A DNA stretch of 64,000 nucleotides from Olivibacter oleidegradans (GCF_042432805.1 NZ_JBHLWO010000002.1:2980233-3044232); one strand, 5' to 3'. Shown: positions 24,540 through 34,057, numbered from the stretch's first letter. Notes: generated from the letters alone by a model not told the origin. Numbers and translations: made by a program.

Positions 24540-25008
24540 AATTCAATAATGGTTTAAAATAAGGTTTTATTTCCTAGGCATTGCCCTTTCGCAAAGTAAT
24601 AATAATACCGGAAATAATTACTTTCAGTAAGCGTTTTTTTGTTTAGAATTTATCGGCGTAAACAGGATCGTGTTGTTCGATTACTGAACTTCATAGCGAT
24701 TATTTATGTATCTTTTTATGTAAGGCAGAAAATAGTTAGCAGGCGACATTATCAATCTGTTGAATATTTGGATTTTATTCAATAACTTCACGTTACCGTA
24801 TGATAGCTATGGTGCTAATACCTATAAAATACGGGTAGCCGACGAATCTCTTCATATCCTAATGCAATCATCTATTTGGACGGTGGCAATGATGAACTGC
24901 TTTTTTTATAATCCTTTAAAAAACACTTGCATAAGAAAAAACATTTTCAGATATTTGCAAACTCTTTGAGAAAATTGTTTTTTAAAATAGAACGAACATC
25001 ATATAGTC
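24540..25008. other. 469-bp divergent gap, no gene seen
   Basis: Divergent region between the MFS transporter and rpmB. A short open frame at 24760-24969 has no family features and is judged chance. Just before rpmB, a TTGC about 20 bp ahead of GATATTTG (ending near 24957) is a partial match to the Bacteroidota promoter. Nothing else recognised. Confidence 0.5.
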
Positions 25009-25242
25009 ATGTCAAGAATTTGTGATTTAACCGGTAAAGCAGCAATGAATGGATATAACGTTTCTAACTCAAACGTTAAAACCAAACGTAAATTTTACCC
25101 AAACCTTCAAACTAAAAGGTTCTTTATCCCGGAAGAAAACCGTTGGATTACGTTGAAAGTTTCAACTTCTGCAATCAAAACCATCAACAAAAATGGTATT
25201 ACTGCAGTTATTAATAAGTTCATAAAAAAAGGATACGTTTAG
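25009..25242 (+). CDS. rpmB: 50S ribosomal protein L28
   Basis: A 77-residue L28 with the family start M-S-R-I-C-D-L-T-G-K, N-V-S-N-S-N-V-K-T-K-R-K-F-x-P-N-L-Q and the basic C-terminus. It is a component of the large ribosomal subunit. First gene of the conserved rpmB-rpmG-DUF4295-ftsY-rimO run. It lacks the extra zinc-type Cys pairs of C+ forms, having only one Cys near the start. Confidence 0.97.
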   Translation: MSRICDLTGKAAMNGYNVSNSNVKTKRKFYPNLQTKRFFIPEENRWITLKVSTSAIKTINKNGITAVINKFIKKGYV

Positions 25243-25322
25243 TTCCTACGTTATCACGCATAGTGATCTATCGATCCTGTTAAAAAATATCCCGCAGAAT
25301 TGCGGCATTAAGACAAATAACA

Positions 25323-25505
25323 ATGGCTAAAAAAGGTAATAGAGTTCAAGTAATCTTAGAGTGCACTGAACATAAAGAAAGTGGTTTACCGGGAATGTCT
25401 CGTTATATTTCCACCAAGAATAAGAAAAACACTACTGAACGCTTAGAGTTGAAAAAATACAACCCTGTACTTAAAAAAGTAACCGTTCATAAAGAGATTA
25501 AATAA
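25323..25505 (+). CDS. rpmG: 50S ribosomal protein L33
   Basis: A 60-residue L33 with M-A-K-K-G-N-R-V-Q-V-I-L-E-C-T and Y-I-S-T-K-N-K-K-N-T-T-E-R-L-E-L-K-K-Y-N-P. Only one Cys is present, so this is the C-minus (zinc-free) form. Part of the large ribosomal subunit; lies 80 bp after rpmB and 44 bp before the DUF4295 gene. Confidence 0.97.
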   Translation: MAKKGNRVQVILECTEHKESGLPGMSRYISTKNKKNTTERLELKKYNPVLKKVTVHKEIK

Positions 25506-25549
25506 ATCTTTGATAACAACAGCTCGAAAGAGCATAAAAATAAAAGAAA

Positions 25550-25732
25550 ATGGCTAAGAAAACCGTTGCAACCCTTAAAACCGGTAAAGGTAAAGATTAC
25601 ACGAAAGTAATTACTGCGGTTAGATCACCGAAAACAGGTGCTTATACTTTTAAAGAATTAATTGCTCACAACGATCATATCAAGGATGCAGTGGAAGCTG
25701 CAAAAGAGATTGTTGCCGAAAGCAACGCTTAA
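25550..25732 (+). CDS. DUF4295 family small basic protein
   Basis: A 60-residue protein beginning M-A-K-K-T-V-A-T-L-K-T-G-K-G-K and containing V-R-S-P-K-T-G-A-Y-T-F-K-E. This family is restricted to Bacteroidota and always sits after rpmB-rpmG, which suggests a ribosome-associated role, though none is proven. The C-terminal tail (about 45-60) seems longer than in typical members of about 50 residues. A strong terminator follows at 25751-25790. Confidence 0.9.
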   Translation: MAKKTVATLKTGKGKDYTKVITAVRSPKTGAYTFKELIAHNDHIKDAVEAAKEIVAESNA

Positions 25733-25750
25733 TTTATTAAGTTGAGAAAT

Positions 25751-25790
25751 AAAAAAGCCGTTCCGATAACATATTGGAAGGGCTTTTTTT
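25751..25790 (+). terminator. Intrinsic terminator of the rpmB-rpmG-DUF4295 operon
   Basis: An A-run and AAAAAAGCC with TTCC on the left (25751-25764) pair with GGAA and GGCTTTTTT on the right (25776-25789), with one unpaired position in each arm, and the stem runs straight into seven T. It lies 18 bp after the DUF4295 stop and separates the ribosomal genes from ftsY. Confidence 0.85.
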
Positions 25791-25937
25791 GTTACCGTCC
25801 TTTATCAATGATGGGCTATTGGCCGGCACGTCATCACCATTTAGCGGAAAGCTGAGATCTTGATACTGAGCAAACAATAAATTACGGTCAATTTAGTACC
25901 TTTACCAACAAAAACTAGATTCTGGCATCTTAATATT

Positions 25938-26900
25938 ATGGGATTATTCGATTTTTTCAAGAAGAAAGAGCAGACCCCGGAAGCGCAGGAAGCGCTGGAT
26001 AAAGGCTTAGAAAAAACCAAGGAGGGTTTCTTTACGAAAATCACAAAAGCAGTGGTAGGGAAATCAACCGTTGATGAAGAAGTATTGGACGATCTGGAAG
26101 AAGTGCTAGTTACCTCAGATGTAGGTGTTACCACCACCTTGAAAATAATCGAGCGCATTGAAGACCGGGTAGCCCGCGATAAATACATCAATACTTCGGA
26201 ACTAAACGGAATTCTACGGGAAGAAATACAAGAGTTATTAGCCGAAAACAACAGCAACGATTTCGAGAATTTTGAATACGGCAACCATAAGCCTTATGTT
26301 ATTATGGTTGTTGGTGTAAATGGTGTTGGTAAAACTACAACCATTGGAAAACTCGCACATAAACTGAAACAAGCAGGGAATAAGGTCGTCTTGGGTGCTG
26401 CCGATACCTTTAGGGCGGCCGCAGTCGATCAAATAAAACTGTGGGGAGAAAGAGTGGGCGTTCGCGTCGTTGCACAGGCCATGGGCTCTGATCCCGCTTC
26501 CGTGGCTTTTGACACCATCCAATCAGCGGTAGCAAATCAAGAGGATGTCGCTATTATTGATACTGCCGGGCGTTTGCATAATAAGCTTGCCTTAATGAAT
26601 GAGCTGACGAAGATCAAAAACGTGATGAAAAAAGTGGTACCGGGTGCACCGCACGAAATACTACTTGTACTTGACGCATCCACCGGGCAAAATGCCATCG
26701 AACAATGCAAACAATTTACCCAAGCAACTGATGTCAACGCATTAGCATTGACAAAACTTGATGGAACTGCCAAAGGCGGCGTTGTCATCGGGATTTCGGA
26801 TCAATTTAAAATACCGGTAAAATACATCGGTGTCGGCGAAGGAATAAACGATTTGCAATTATTTAATAAAAAAGAATTTGTGGATTCCCTTTTTAAATAG
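25938..26900 (+). CDS. ftsY: Signal recognition particle receptor FtsY
   Basis: A 320-residue SRP-GTPase with a very short acidic A region, then the NG domain: G-V-N-G-V-G-K-T-T (126-134), D-T-F-R-A-A-A, D-T-A-G-R, T-K-L-D-G-T-A-K-G-G and the C-terminal G-V-G-E-x-x-x-D-L. It docks the SRP-ribosome complex at the inner membrane for co-translational insertion. The frame ends 13 bp before the rimO ATG, so both are probably translated from one message. Confidence 0.97.
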   Translation: MGLFDFFKKKEQTPEAQEALDKGLEKTKEGFFTKITKAVVGKSTVDEEVLDDLEEVLVTSDVGVTTTLKIIERIEDRVARDKYINTSELNGILREEIQELLAENNSNDFENFEYGNHKPYVIMVVGVNGVGKTTTIGKLAHKLKQAGNKVVLGAADTFRAAAVDQIKLWGERVGVRVVAQAMGSDPASVAFDTIQSAVANQEDVAIIDTAGRLHNKLALMNELTKIKNVMKKVVPGAPHEILLVLDASTGQNAIEQCKQFTQATDVNALALTKLDGTAKGGVVIGISDQFKIPVKYIGVGEGINDLQLFNKKEFVDSLFK

Positions 26901-26913
26901 GGATAGTAGAAGA

Positions 26914-28242
26914 ATGAGAACAAAAAAAATAAACAACTTAACATCAAAACCACGTGTCAATGTCATCACACTGGGTTGTTCAAAAAACATTCACGATAGT
27001 GAAGTGCTTATGGGGCAACTTCGTAGTAATCAGATGGAAGTTGTGCATGAGGCTAATAATATTTCTAAAAACGACATTGTCGTTATCAATACTTGTGGAT
27101 TTATCGATAATGCCAAACAAGAATCTATCGATACCATTCTGCAATACAGTGCGTTGAAGGAAGAAGGCAAGCTGGAAAAAGTGATTGTAACGGGCTGCTT
27201 GTCAGAACGGTATAAACCTGAACTGGAAACGGAAATCCCGAATGTGGATGCCTATTTCGGAACCAACGATTTACAGCAGCTATTAGCAAGTGTAGGCGCC
27301 GATTATAAGCACGAGCTATTGGGTGAGCGGATGTTAACAACCCCTTCGCATTATGCCTATTTTAAAATCGCCGAAGGTTGTAATCGCCCCTGCTCCTTTT
27401 GTGCTATTCCTTTAATGCGTGGAAAACATATATCGAAACCCATCGAGGATTTAGTTAGCGAAGCGAAACACCTGGCAAAAAACGGCACAAAAGAGCTTAT
27501 ACTAATCGCGCAAGATTTGACCTATTATGGTTTGGACTTATACGGAAAAAGAAACTTAGCGGATCTCTTAAGAAACTTATCCGATGTGGAAGGTATTGAA
27601 TGGATACGTTTGCAATACGCCTATCCGTCAGGTTTTCCGATGGATGTATTGGATGTGATGAATGAAAGGCAAAATATTTGCAATTACTTAGATATGCCTT
27701 TGCAACACATTGCTGATAATATGCTAAAATCCATGCGCAGGGGAATTACCAAACAAAAAACGATCGACTTGGTAAATGCAATTCGCGACAAAGTACCGAA
27801 TATTGCGCTTCGTACCACGTTAATCTGTGGCTACCCGGGAGAAACAGAACAAGATTTTGCTGAAATGATGGAATGGGTCGAACGTACTCGATTCGATCGT
27901 TTAGGCTGCTTTACCTACTCTCATGAGGAAAAAACGCATGCTTTCTCTTTAGTTGATGATGTACCTCAGGAAGAAAAGGAATCGCGAGTGGAGCAAATTA
28001 TGGAAATTCAACAGGGTATATCTTACGAAATTAACCAAGAGAAAGTCGGAAATACGTATAAGGTCCTGATCGACCGAGTAGAAGAGGGATATTTCATTGG
28101 CCGCACAGAATATGACTCGCCGGAAGTAGACAACGAAGTATTGATTGCAGCAAATAACAATTATGCGGCTGTGGGGAGATTTGTTGATGTTCACATCGAT
28201 AGAGCTGAGGACTTTGATCTTTACGGAACCGTCAAATCCTAA
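26914..28242 (+). CDS. rimO: Ribosomal protein S12 methylthiotransferase RimO
   Basis: A 442-residue radical-SAM enzyme from the ATG at 26914. Three Cys of the N-terminal UPF0004 domain (C22, C61, C95) bind one 4Fe-4S cluster and C156-x3-C160-x2-C163 binds the radical-SAM cluster; a TRAM domain closes the protein. G-C-S-K-N at the start and R-T-T-x-I-x-G-Y-P-G-E-T are family hallmarks. It methylthiolates the conserved Asp of S12. It follows ftsY by 13 bp; an earlier in-frame ATG would overlap ftsY and is not needed. Confidence 0.97.
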   Translation: MRTKKINNLTSKPRVNVITLGCSKNIHDSEVLMGQLRSNQMEVVHEANNISKNDIVVINTCGFIDNAKQESIDTILQYSALKEEGKLEKVIVTGCLSERYKPELETEIPNVDAYFGTNDLQQLLASVGADYKHELLGERMLTTPSHYAYFKIAEGCNRPCSFCAIPLMRGKHISKPIEDLVSEAKHLAKNGTKELILIAQDLTYYGLDLYGKRNLADLLRNLSDVEGIEWIRLQYAYPSGFPMDVLDVMNERQNICNYLDMPLQHIADNMLKSMRRGITKQKTIDLVNAIRDKVPNIALRTTLICGYPGETEQDFAEMMEWVERTRFDRLGCFTYSHEEKTHAFSLVDDVPQEEKESRVEQIMEIQQGISYEINQEKVGNTYKVLIDRVEEGYFIGRTEYDSPEVDNEVLIAANNNYAAVGRFVDVHIDRAEDFDLYGTVKS

Positions 28243-28352
28243 GGATTTATTAAATTGACGATAAAAGGACGAAAACAATCGGTTTTATAAGTTATTATTG
28301 TAGCTATATTATGTGATTGCCGACGGCTGATTGCTGAAAGCCTATATAAAAC

Positions 28353-29945
28353 ATGAAAGCAAGTTATATTAATTACAGCGATACCAATAGTTTTTCCGAA
28401 ACGCTCTTAGCGTATATAGCACAAGATAAAAAACTAACACCCTTCTTGGGCAACAGTCCGGATATTGCTGGTTTTGAAAAGCAAATTAATCAGAAGAAAG
28501 CGAATCGGACTAACCGCAAGGTATTGGTAAATACACTCAGAGATCAATATAGCGCTTTCCACAATCTTCCATTAGAAGTTAAAAACAACATCAACCTACT
28601 GGAAGAAGCGAACACTTTTACGATAACCACCGGACATCAGCTAAACATTTTCACCGGTCCTTTGTACTTTATCTTCAAAATTGTCAGTACGATCAAGTTG
28701 TGCAAGCAATTAAAAGAAAAGTTCCCTGACTACCATTTTGTTCCTATTTATTGGATGGCGACAGAAGACCACGACTTCGCTGAGATTAACCACACCCAAT
28801 TGCAGGGCGAATTGATTAAATGGGACATCCCTGCTCAGGCTGCCACGGGTCGAATGGAAACACTATCCATGGCACGTACCGTGAAGAAATACCAAAAATT
28901 ACTTGGCTTAAGTCACAATTCAGATAAGCTAGCCAGGCTGGTTGAAGAAGCGTACTTGCAACATACCAACTTGGCTGACGCTACCCGCTATTTAGTGAAC
29001 GGTTTGTTCGGAAAACACGGGCTGGTTGTAATGGATGCTGATCATCGCGACTTAAAAACGCTTTTCGCTCCCTATATCAAAGAAGATATTCTAGAACAAC
29101 GTAGTTACCACAATATTACACGTACAACGGAAGCCTTAGAGAAAGCTGGTTTCGAAACGCAAGTTCATGCCCGAGAGATTAATTTTTTTTACTTGACGGA
29201 AGAGTACCGGGAACGGATCGTTCAAACAACATCAGGCGATTTTGAGGTATTGCACCATAATTTATTTTTCTCAAAGGAAGAATTAGTAAAAGAAATTGAA
29301 AACCACCCTGAGCGTTTCAGCCCAAACGTGGTGATGCGGCCGCTCTATCAGGAAGTTGTTTTGCCTAATCTCTGTTATATCGGCGGCGGTGCAGAAATTG
29401 TGTACTGGTTGCAATTAAAGAGTAATTTCGATCATTATAAGGTGGACTTTCCCATTCTACTTCCTCGTAACTCTGCAATCGTATCTAATGAGCATCTCGA
29501 CTATAAAATTTTTAGGCTCAATTTAACATTTAAAAGTCTCTTTCGCGACGCAAACGAGTTAAAAAGAGAATATGTACGTATACATTCAAAACATCGCCTT
29601 AATTTAAATGATGAGTGGCTTGAGATGGAAGCTATATTTGAACGTATTAAAGAAAGAGCCACTAAGATTGATCCTACCTTACGTCCCAGTGCAGAGGCTA
29701 TAAAAACCAGGTTATGTAAAGCAATCAATAACCTCGAAAAGAAATTTGTTAAAGCAGATAAACTGAACTTTGAAGACGCTGTATCACAGATAGACAAAAT
29801 AAAGGAGAAATTTTTTCCAAATGGTGGACTTCAAGAGCGGGTGGAGAATTTTGGATTACTCTATGTGAAATACGGTGACGAGCTCATAAACGATCTACTC
29901 AAATTCTTCAACCCGCTGGATATGAAGTTTACGATATTGTATTAG
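28353..29945 (+). CDS. bshC: Bacillithiol synthase BshC (cysteine-adding enzyme)
   Basis: A 530-residue BshC. The T-T-G-H-Q-L-N-I-F-T-G-P-L-Y-F motif (about 91-105), Y-W-M-A-T-E-D-H-D-F-A-E, R-P-L-Y-Q-E-V-V-L-P-N and Y-I-G-G-G-A-E-I-x-Y-W motifs, with a C-terminal coiled coil, mark the family. It joins cysteine to glucosamine-malate in the last step of bacillithiol formation, the low-molecular-weight thiol of many Bacteroidota. BshA and BshB are not in the window. Two kinds of heptad repeat follow its stop. Confidence 0.94.
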   Translation: MKASYINYSDTNSFSETLLAYIAQDKKLTPFLGNSPDIAGFEKQINQKKANRTNRKVLVNTLRDQYSAFHNLPLEVKNNINLLEEANTFTITTGHQLNIFTGPLYFIFKIVSTIKLCKQLKEKFPDYHFVPIYWMATEDHDFAEINHTQLQGELIKWDIPAQAATGRMETLSMARTVKKYQKLLGLSHNSDKLARLVEEAYLQHTNLADATRYLVNGLFGKHGLVVMDADHRDLKTLFAPYIKEDILEQRSYHNITRTTEALEKAGFETQVHAREINFFYLTEEYRERIVQTTSGDFEVLHHNLFFSKEELVKEIENHPERFSPNVVMRPLYQEVVLPNLCYIGGGAEIVYWLQLKSNFDHYKVDFPILLPRNSAIVSNEHLDYKIFRLNLTFKSLFRDANELKREYVRIHSKHRLNLNDEWLEMEAIFERIKERATKIDPTLRPSAEAIKTRLCKAINNLEKKFVKADKLNFEDAVSQIDKIKEKFFPNGGLQERVENFGLLYVKYGDELINDLLKFFNPLDMKFTILY

Positions 29946-29955
29946 TTATTGGTTA

Positions 29956-29983
29956 TTAGGTGTTAGGTGTTAGGTGTTAGGTG
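29956..29983. repeat. TTAGGTG heptad array, 4 units
   Basis: Four perfect 7-bp units directly after the bshC stop, flanked by degenerate units of the same phase. It is followed within 16 bp by a different heptad array (GAATTTT). Confidence 0.9.
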
Positions 29984-29998
29984 TTAACCTAAATTTTT

Positions 29999-30033
29999 GA
30001 ATTTTGAATTTTGAATTTTGAATTTTGAATTTT
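29999..30033. repeat. GAATTTT heptad array, 5 units
   Basis: Five perfect 7-bp units ending 11 bp before the ATG of the MmcQ/YjbR gene, so the array forms the leader and ribosome-binding region of that gene. Copy-number change would alter spacing or leader length. Confidence 0.9.
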
Positions 30034-30044
30034 TACTTAAAAAA

Positions 30045-30398
30045 ATGAACATCGAAGAACTAAGGACATATTGCCTAAGCAAAAGAGGAGTGACGGAAGG
30101 ATTCCCCTTTGGTCCGGACACGCTAGTTTTTAAAGTCGGAGAAAAAGTCTTTCTTTTGACTGGCCTTGATGCACAACCATTATCTTTTAACGTAAAATGT
30201 GATCCCGAACGAGCTATTGAGTTACGAGAACAGTATCCCTCAAGTGTTCTTCCCGGTTATCATATGAATAAAAAACACTGGAACACAGTACAAGCAAACG
30301 GGGAGCTCTCCTTTAAGCAGCTTACAGAACTCATCGACCATAGTTACGAACTCGTTTATAACAGCCTTCCACAACGAATCAAAGAGACGTTATCGTAA
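30045..30398 (+). CDS. MmcQ/YjbR family protein
   Basis: A 117-residue protein of the YjbR (DUF419) fold, with the N-terminal E-x-x-R-x-Y-C-L-S-K, F-P-F-G-P-D-T-L-V-F-K-V, and the late P-G-Y-H-M-N-K-K-H-W-N-T-V motif. Family members bind DNA in vitro in some cases, but the function is unclear. The ATG at 30045 is used; in-frame codons before it translate the GAATTTT repeat. The leader is therefore repeat-derived and lacks an obvious Shine-Dalgarno, as is common in the phylum. Confidence 0.85.
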   Translation: MNIEELRTYCLSKRGVTEGFPFGPDTLVFKVGEKVFLLTGLDAQPLSFNVKCDPERAIELREQYPSSVLPGYHMNKKHWNTVQANGELSFKQLTELIDHSYELVYNSLPQRIKETLS

Positions 30399-30485
30399 CA
30401 AAAACGTATACATTCATATATTTAACATTTCGCCCGACACTTTTAACATTTTCTCCGTTAATTTTAGCTAACAAAACGCCTTATT

Positions 30486-33400
30486 ATGGAGAAGACCTAC
30501 AAAAAGTTGAACGATCTTATTGGTTGGCTATGCGCATTTATTGCGACCTTCATCTACTTTCTTACTAAAGAGCCAACCGTTAGTTTTTGGGATTGTGGCG
30601 AATTTATCGCCGCTGCTTATAAACTGGAGATTGTACACCAGTCTGGAGCACCCCTCTTCCTAATGTTGCAAAATATTTTTTCCAACCTTGCATTGGGCGA
30701 CAAAACATCACTGGCTTACTGGATGAATACAGGTTCTGCTGTTTGCAGCGGCCTTACGGTGTTGTTCTTGTTCTGGACTATTACCTCATTGGCGAAAAAA
30801 ATACTTGTTACTGAAGACCATTCACTATCTCTGCTAATCACAGTCAAGCTTTTAGGAGCTGGTATAGTAGGTTCTCTGGCCTTTGCTTTTTCAGACAGCT
30901 TCTGGTTTTCGGCGGTGGAAAGCGAAGTATATGCTTTGTCTTCTTTATGCACGGCGATTTTGTTCTGGCTTATTTTGAAGTGGGAAAACCACGCACATGA
31001 AGTAAGGTCATCAAAGTGGATTGTCTTAATCGCCTATATTATTGGGCTATCCATCGGAGTACATTTACTAAACTTATTAACTATTCCCGTACTTACCCTG
31101 GTAATTTACTTCAAGAACGCAAAGCAAATTACGACAAGAGGAATTATTAAACAGCTCGGTATTAGCTTTCTTCTACTAGGCGCTATTTTATGGGGTGTCA
31201 TACAATATTTAATTAAAGCGGTCGCACAATTTGATGTTTTCTTCGTCAACACCTTAGGACTTGGGTTCGGAAGTGGCATCTTCACCTTTATTATATTATT
31301 GGTTACAGCAATCATTCTTGGCATTCGCTATTCCATTAAATACAATAAGGCTCAACTAAATTTGATACTACTTTGTTTTTGCTTTGTGCTCTTTGGATAT
31401 AGCTCCTTCGTTATGGTATTTGTTAGAGGGACAGCCAATCCTTCGCTCAATAATAATCATCCCGACAACATTTTCTCCTTCCTAGAATACGTAACGCGTG
31501 ATCAATACCCTCGCAGCCCATTAATCGTAGGTCAGTATTTTGATTCCAACCCGATCGCCGTAGAAAACGGAGCACCGATTTATAGAAAAGACGCCGAGAA
31601 ATACACCATTGTAGGACATAAATCAGAATATACCTATGATCGCACGACATTATTCCCACGCGTGCACAGCCAAAAGGATAGCGATTTTTACAAACATTGG
31701 CTTCGTTTAGCAGAAAATGAACGTCCAACGTTTTGGAGCAATTTGCAGTTTTTCACAAGCTATCAAGCAGGCGTTATGTTCTGGCGTTATTTTATGTGGA
31801 ATTTTGTTGGAAGGCAAAACGACGAATCGGGACAATTCGGCAATCTTACGGATGGAAATTGGCTGAGCGGAATTAAAGCGATCGATCATATGCGTTTAGG
31901 AGGCCAATATGATTTACCGTCATCTGTTAAGCAAGATCCGTCTCGCAATCACTTTTATTTTCTTCCACTACTACTGGGCTTAATTGGTTTAGGGTGGCAC
32001 TATCAGCATAATAGAAAAGATATGAGTATCGTATTGCTTCTTTTCTTTTTCACTGGATTGGCAATCGTTCTTTATTTAAACGACACACCTCTGCAACCAC
32101 GCGAACGTGATTATGCTTATGTAGGGGCTTTCTACGCTTTCGCTATCTGGATTGGCCTTGGCGTTATTGCATTGACTAGTCTAGCTAAGAAACGATCGTT
32201 GGTTTTCTCAACAACGCTCCTCTGTCTACTCGCCGTTCCGTTTTTATTATTATACCAGGGCTGGGATGATCACGATCGATCGGAAAAGTATACAACTAGA
32301 GATCTATATGCGCGCAATTATCTTGCATCTTGTGAACCAAATGCCATTTTATTTACTTATGGTGATAACGACACCTTCCCTATTTGGTATGCACAAGAGG
32401 TAGAAGGAATTCGTCCGGATGTCAGGATCGTTAATATTGGCTATCTGAATTCTGATTGGTATTTAAAGCAGATGCGCAAAAGGATCAACAATTCAGCGCC
32501 CTTGCCTATAGACATCGAACCCGCAAAAGTAGATAAAGGTGTAAGGGACTATCTGGTATACGAGGATTACCATATTGACAAGCCGGTGGAAATTAAAGAT
32601 TTATTAGACATTATGTTGTCGGACCATCCCGACGACAAATCTGATCGCACCGGAGAAAATTTTCTACCTACCAAGAAGATGAAGCTGATGGTAAATAAGG
32701 AAGATGTAATGAAAAACAAGGTGGTACCAAAAGCTTGGCAAGACTTCATAACCGATAGCATGGAATGGGATTTCAATCGTAACTATATCACCCGTGGTGA
32801 CTTAGCAATTTTGGATCTTTTGAAAAATAATGCGTGGAAGCGTCCCATTTATTTTGTCAAAATTCCACCAAGTGAAACCCTGGGATTGGACAAATACCTC
32901 GTAAACGAAGGACTGTTATACCGATTAATGCCGGTAGACTTAGCTAAAACCAACACCAAAGCAACTGCCAAGGCTCCGGTCGATACGCAGCACACCAATA
33001 GGTGGGCTATGTATCATAACTTGATGCATCGATATAACTGGGCGAATGTGAATAAGTTAAATTACTTAGATCCCCTTACCCGGAACATCGTTCCGCAATA
33101 CACGAACAATTTTAATATTTTATCTCGAGAGCTCCTGGAAGTTGATCAAAAAGCAAAAGCCAAAGATGTCGTCAATAAGTGTCTAGAGGTACTTCCAAAA
33201 CAGGTTTTAAGTATGAATCAAGCGATTGACTATTATTTTATATCGGATACCTTATATGAAGTAAACGAAAAAAATAAAGCAAATGAGCTTATGAAAAGAA
33301 ATGGCGACTATATTATAGAGCAGCTCAATTATAATTTAGCAATCGCAAAAGATAAACCAAATGTTATAGACGAACGTAATATTCGCTTAGGCATGGGCCT

Positions 33401-33512
33401 CTTGAATGCTATGCTAGACAATTCCAAAAAATACAAACAGATGGATATGGAAAAATACTTAGGTAACCAGTACGCCATGCTCGAAAGAAAAATAGCAGCA
33501 ATTAGCCAATAG
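30486..33512 (+). CDS. Glycosyltransferase family 117 (DUF2723) membrane protein
   Basis: A 1008-residue protein with about a dozen N-terminal membrane helices and a soluble C-terminal half (from about residue 600) rich in helices. The N-terminal T-K-E-P-T-V-S-F-W-D-C-G-E-F-I-A motif (about 26-41) is the DUF2723 signature, with acidic residues placed as in O-mannosyltransferase-like GT-C enzymes; P-R-E-R-D-Y-A-Y-V-G-A-F-Y is another conserved block. Probably transfers a sugar from a lipid carrier at the inner membrane; donor and acceptor are unknown. Its stop lies inside a hairpin shared with hemJ. Confidence 0.88.
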   Translation: MEKTYKKLNDLIGWLCAFIATFIYFLTKEPTVSFWDCGEFIAAAYKLEIVHQSGAPLFLMLQNIFSNLALGDKTSLAYWMNTGSAVCSGLTVLFLFWTITSLAKKILVTEDHSLSLLITVKLLGAGIVGSLAFAFSDSFWFSAVESEVYALSSLCTAILFWLILKWENHAHEVRSSKWIVLIAYIIGLSIGVHLLNLLTIPVLTLVIYFKNAKQITTRGIIKQLGISFLLLGAILWGVIQYLIKAVAQFDVFFVNTLGLGFGSGIFTFIILLVTAIILGIRYSIKYNKAQLNLILLCFCFVLFGYSSFVMVFVRGTANPSLNNNHPDNIFSFLEYVTRDQYPRSPLIVGQYFDSNPIAVENGAPIYRKDAEKYTIVGHKSEYTYDRTTLFPRVHSQKDSDFYKHWLRLAENERPTFWSNLQFFTSYQAGVMFWRYFMWNFVGRQNDESGQFGNLTDGNWLSGIKAIDHMRLGGQYDLPSSVKQDPSRNHFYFLPLLLGLIGLGWHYQHNRKDMSIVLLLFFFTGLAIVLYLNDTPLQPRERDYAYVGAFYAFAIWIGLGVIALTSLAKKRSLVFSTTLLCLLAVPFLLLYQGWDDHDRSEKYTTRDLYARNYLASCEPNAILFTYGDNDTFPIWYAQEVEGIRPDVRIVNIGYLNSDWYLKQMRKRINNSAPLPIDIEPAKVDKGVRDYLVYEDYHIDKPVEIKDLLDIMLSDHPDDKSDRTGENFLPTKKMKLMVNKEDVMKNKVVPKAWQDFITDSMEWDFNRNYITRGDLAILDLLKNNAWKRPIYFVKIPPSETLGLDKYLVNEGLLYRLMPVDLAKTNTKATAKAPVDTQHTNRWAMYHNLMHRYNWANVNKLNYLDPLTRNIVPQYTNNFNILSRELLEVDQKAKAKDVVNKCLEVLPKQVLSMNQAIDYYFISDTLYEVNEKNKANELMKRNGDYIIEQLNYNLAIAKDKPNVIDERNIRLGMGLLNAMLDNSKKYKQMDMEKYLGNQYAMLERKIAAISQ

Positions 33513-33520
33513 GCTAATTG
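33499..33520. terminator. Bidirectional terminator overlapping both stop codons
   Basis: CAATTAGCC (33499-33507) and GGCTAATTG (33512-33520) form a perfect 9-bp stem with a 4-nt loop. The stop codon of the GT117 gene (33510-33512) and that of hemJ (33514-33516) both lie within it. Short T-runs follow in each direction. Confidence 0.7.
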
Positions 33521-34050
33521 CTCTTTTCCCGTATCTTCTTGTAGATCTTAACAGCTATCATCAGCATGACAGCAAATAGTACCAGACCTACCACGCCATA
33601 TATCCAGTTTATAGCGCTTTTTAGCACCACCGTAAAAACGATAGCAAATAATAAAACCGTTGCTAATTCATTCCATAATCTAAGTTTAATGGAGGTCCAC
33701 TTGCTCGTTTCTCCCGCCAGCTGAAACATAATTCGTTGGCAAATAAAATGATAGACAATCAATCCTAAAACAAAAGTAAGTTTGACATGCATCCACGGTT
33801 GAGACCACCAAGCCGGATTCAGGTGCATCATCACCGCTGCAGCAATAATGGTTAAATACATAGATGGAGTAGCGATAATCCACCACAACTTGCGTTCCAT
33901 CAAAACGAACTGCTTATGTAAAATGCGGTACTCATTTTCAGACTGCTGTTTTGCTTCTGTATGGTAAATAAATAGCCTGACCATATAAAATAGGCCCGCC
34001 ATCCAGCAGACAACAAAGATAATATGTACAGCCTTTGCGTATAAATACAT
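33514..34050 (-). CDS. hemJ: HemJ-type protoporphyrinogen oxidase
   Basis: A 178-residue membrane protein with about five helices, opening with H-I-x-F-V-V-C-W-M-A-G-L-F-Y-x-V-R-L-F-x-Y-H (about 9-30), the signature of HemJ/UPF0093, including the His and Arg residues thought to bind heme. A further W-M-H-V-K motif follows near residue 86. It oxidises protoporphyrinogen IX to protoporphyrin IX at the membrane. Last gene of the heme cluster, 121 bp after hemE; the gap holds a heptad array. Confidence 0.86.
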   Translation of the reverse strand: MYLYAKAVHIIFVVCWMAGLFYMVRLFIYHTEAKQQSENEYRILHKQFVLMERKLWWIIATPSMYLTIIAAAVMMHLNPAWWSQPWMHVKLTFVLGLIVYHFICQRIMFQLAGETSKWTSIKLRLWNELATVLLFAIVFTVVLKSAINWIYGVVGLVLFAVMLMIAVKIYKKIREKSN

Positions 34051-34057
34051 TTTTCCG

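Noticed and set aside
24760..24969. 69-codon frame in the MFS-rpmB gap
   Set aside because: No domain or signal; AT-rich promoter-type region where short frames arise by chance.
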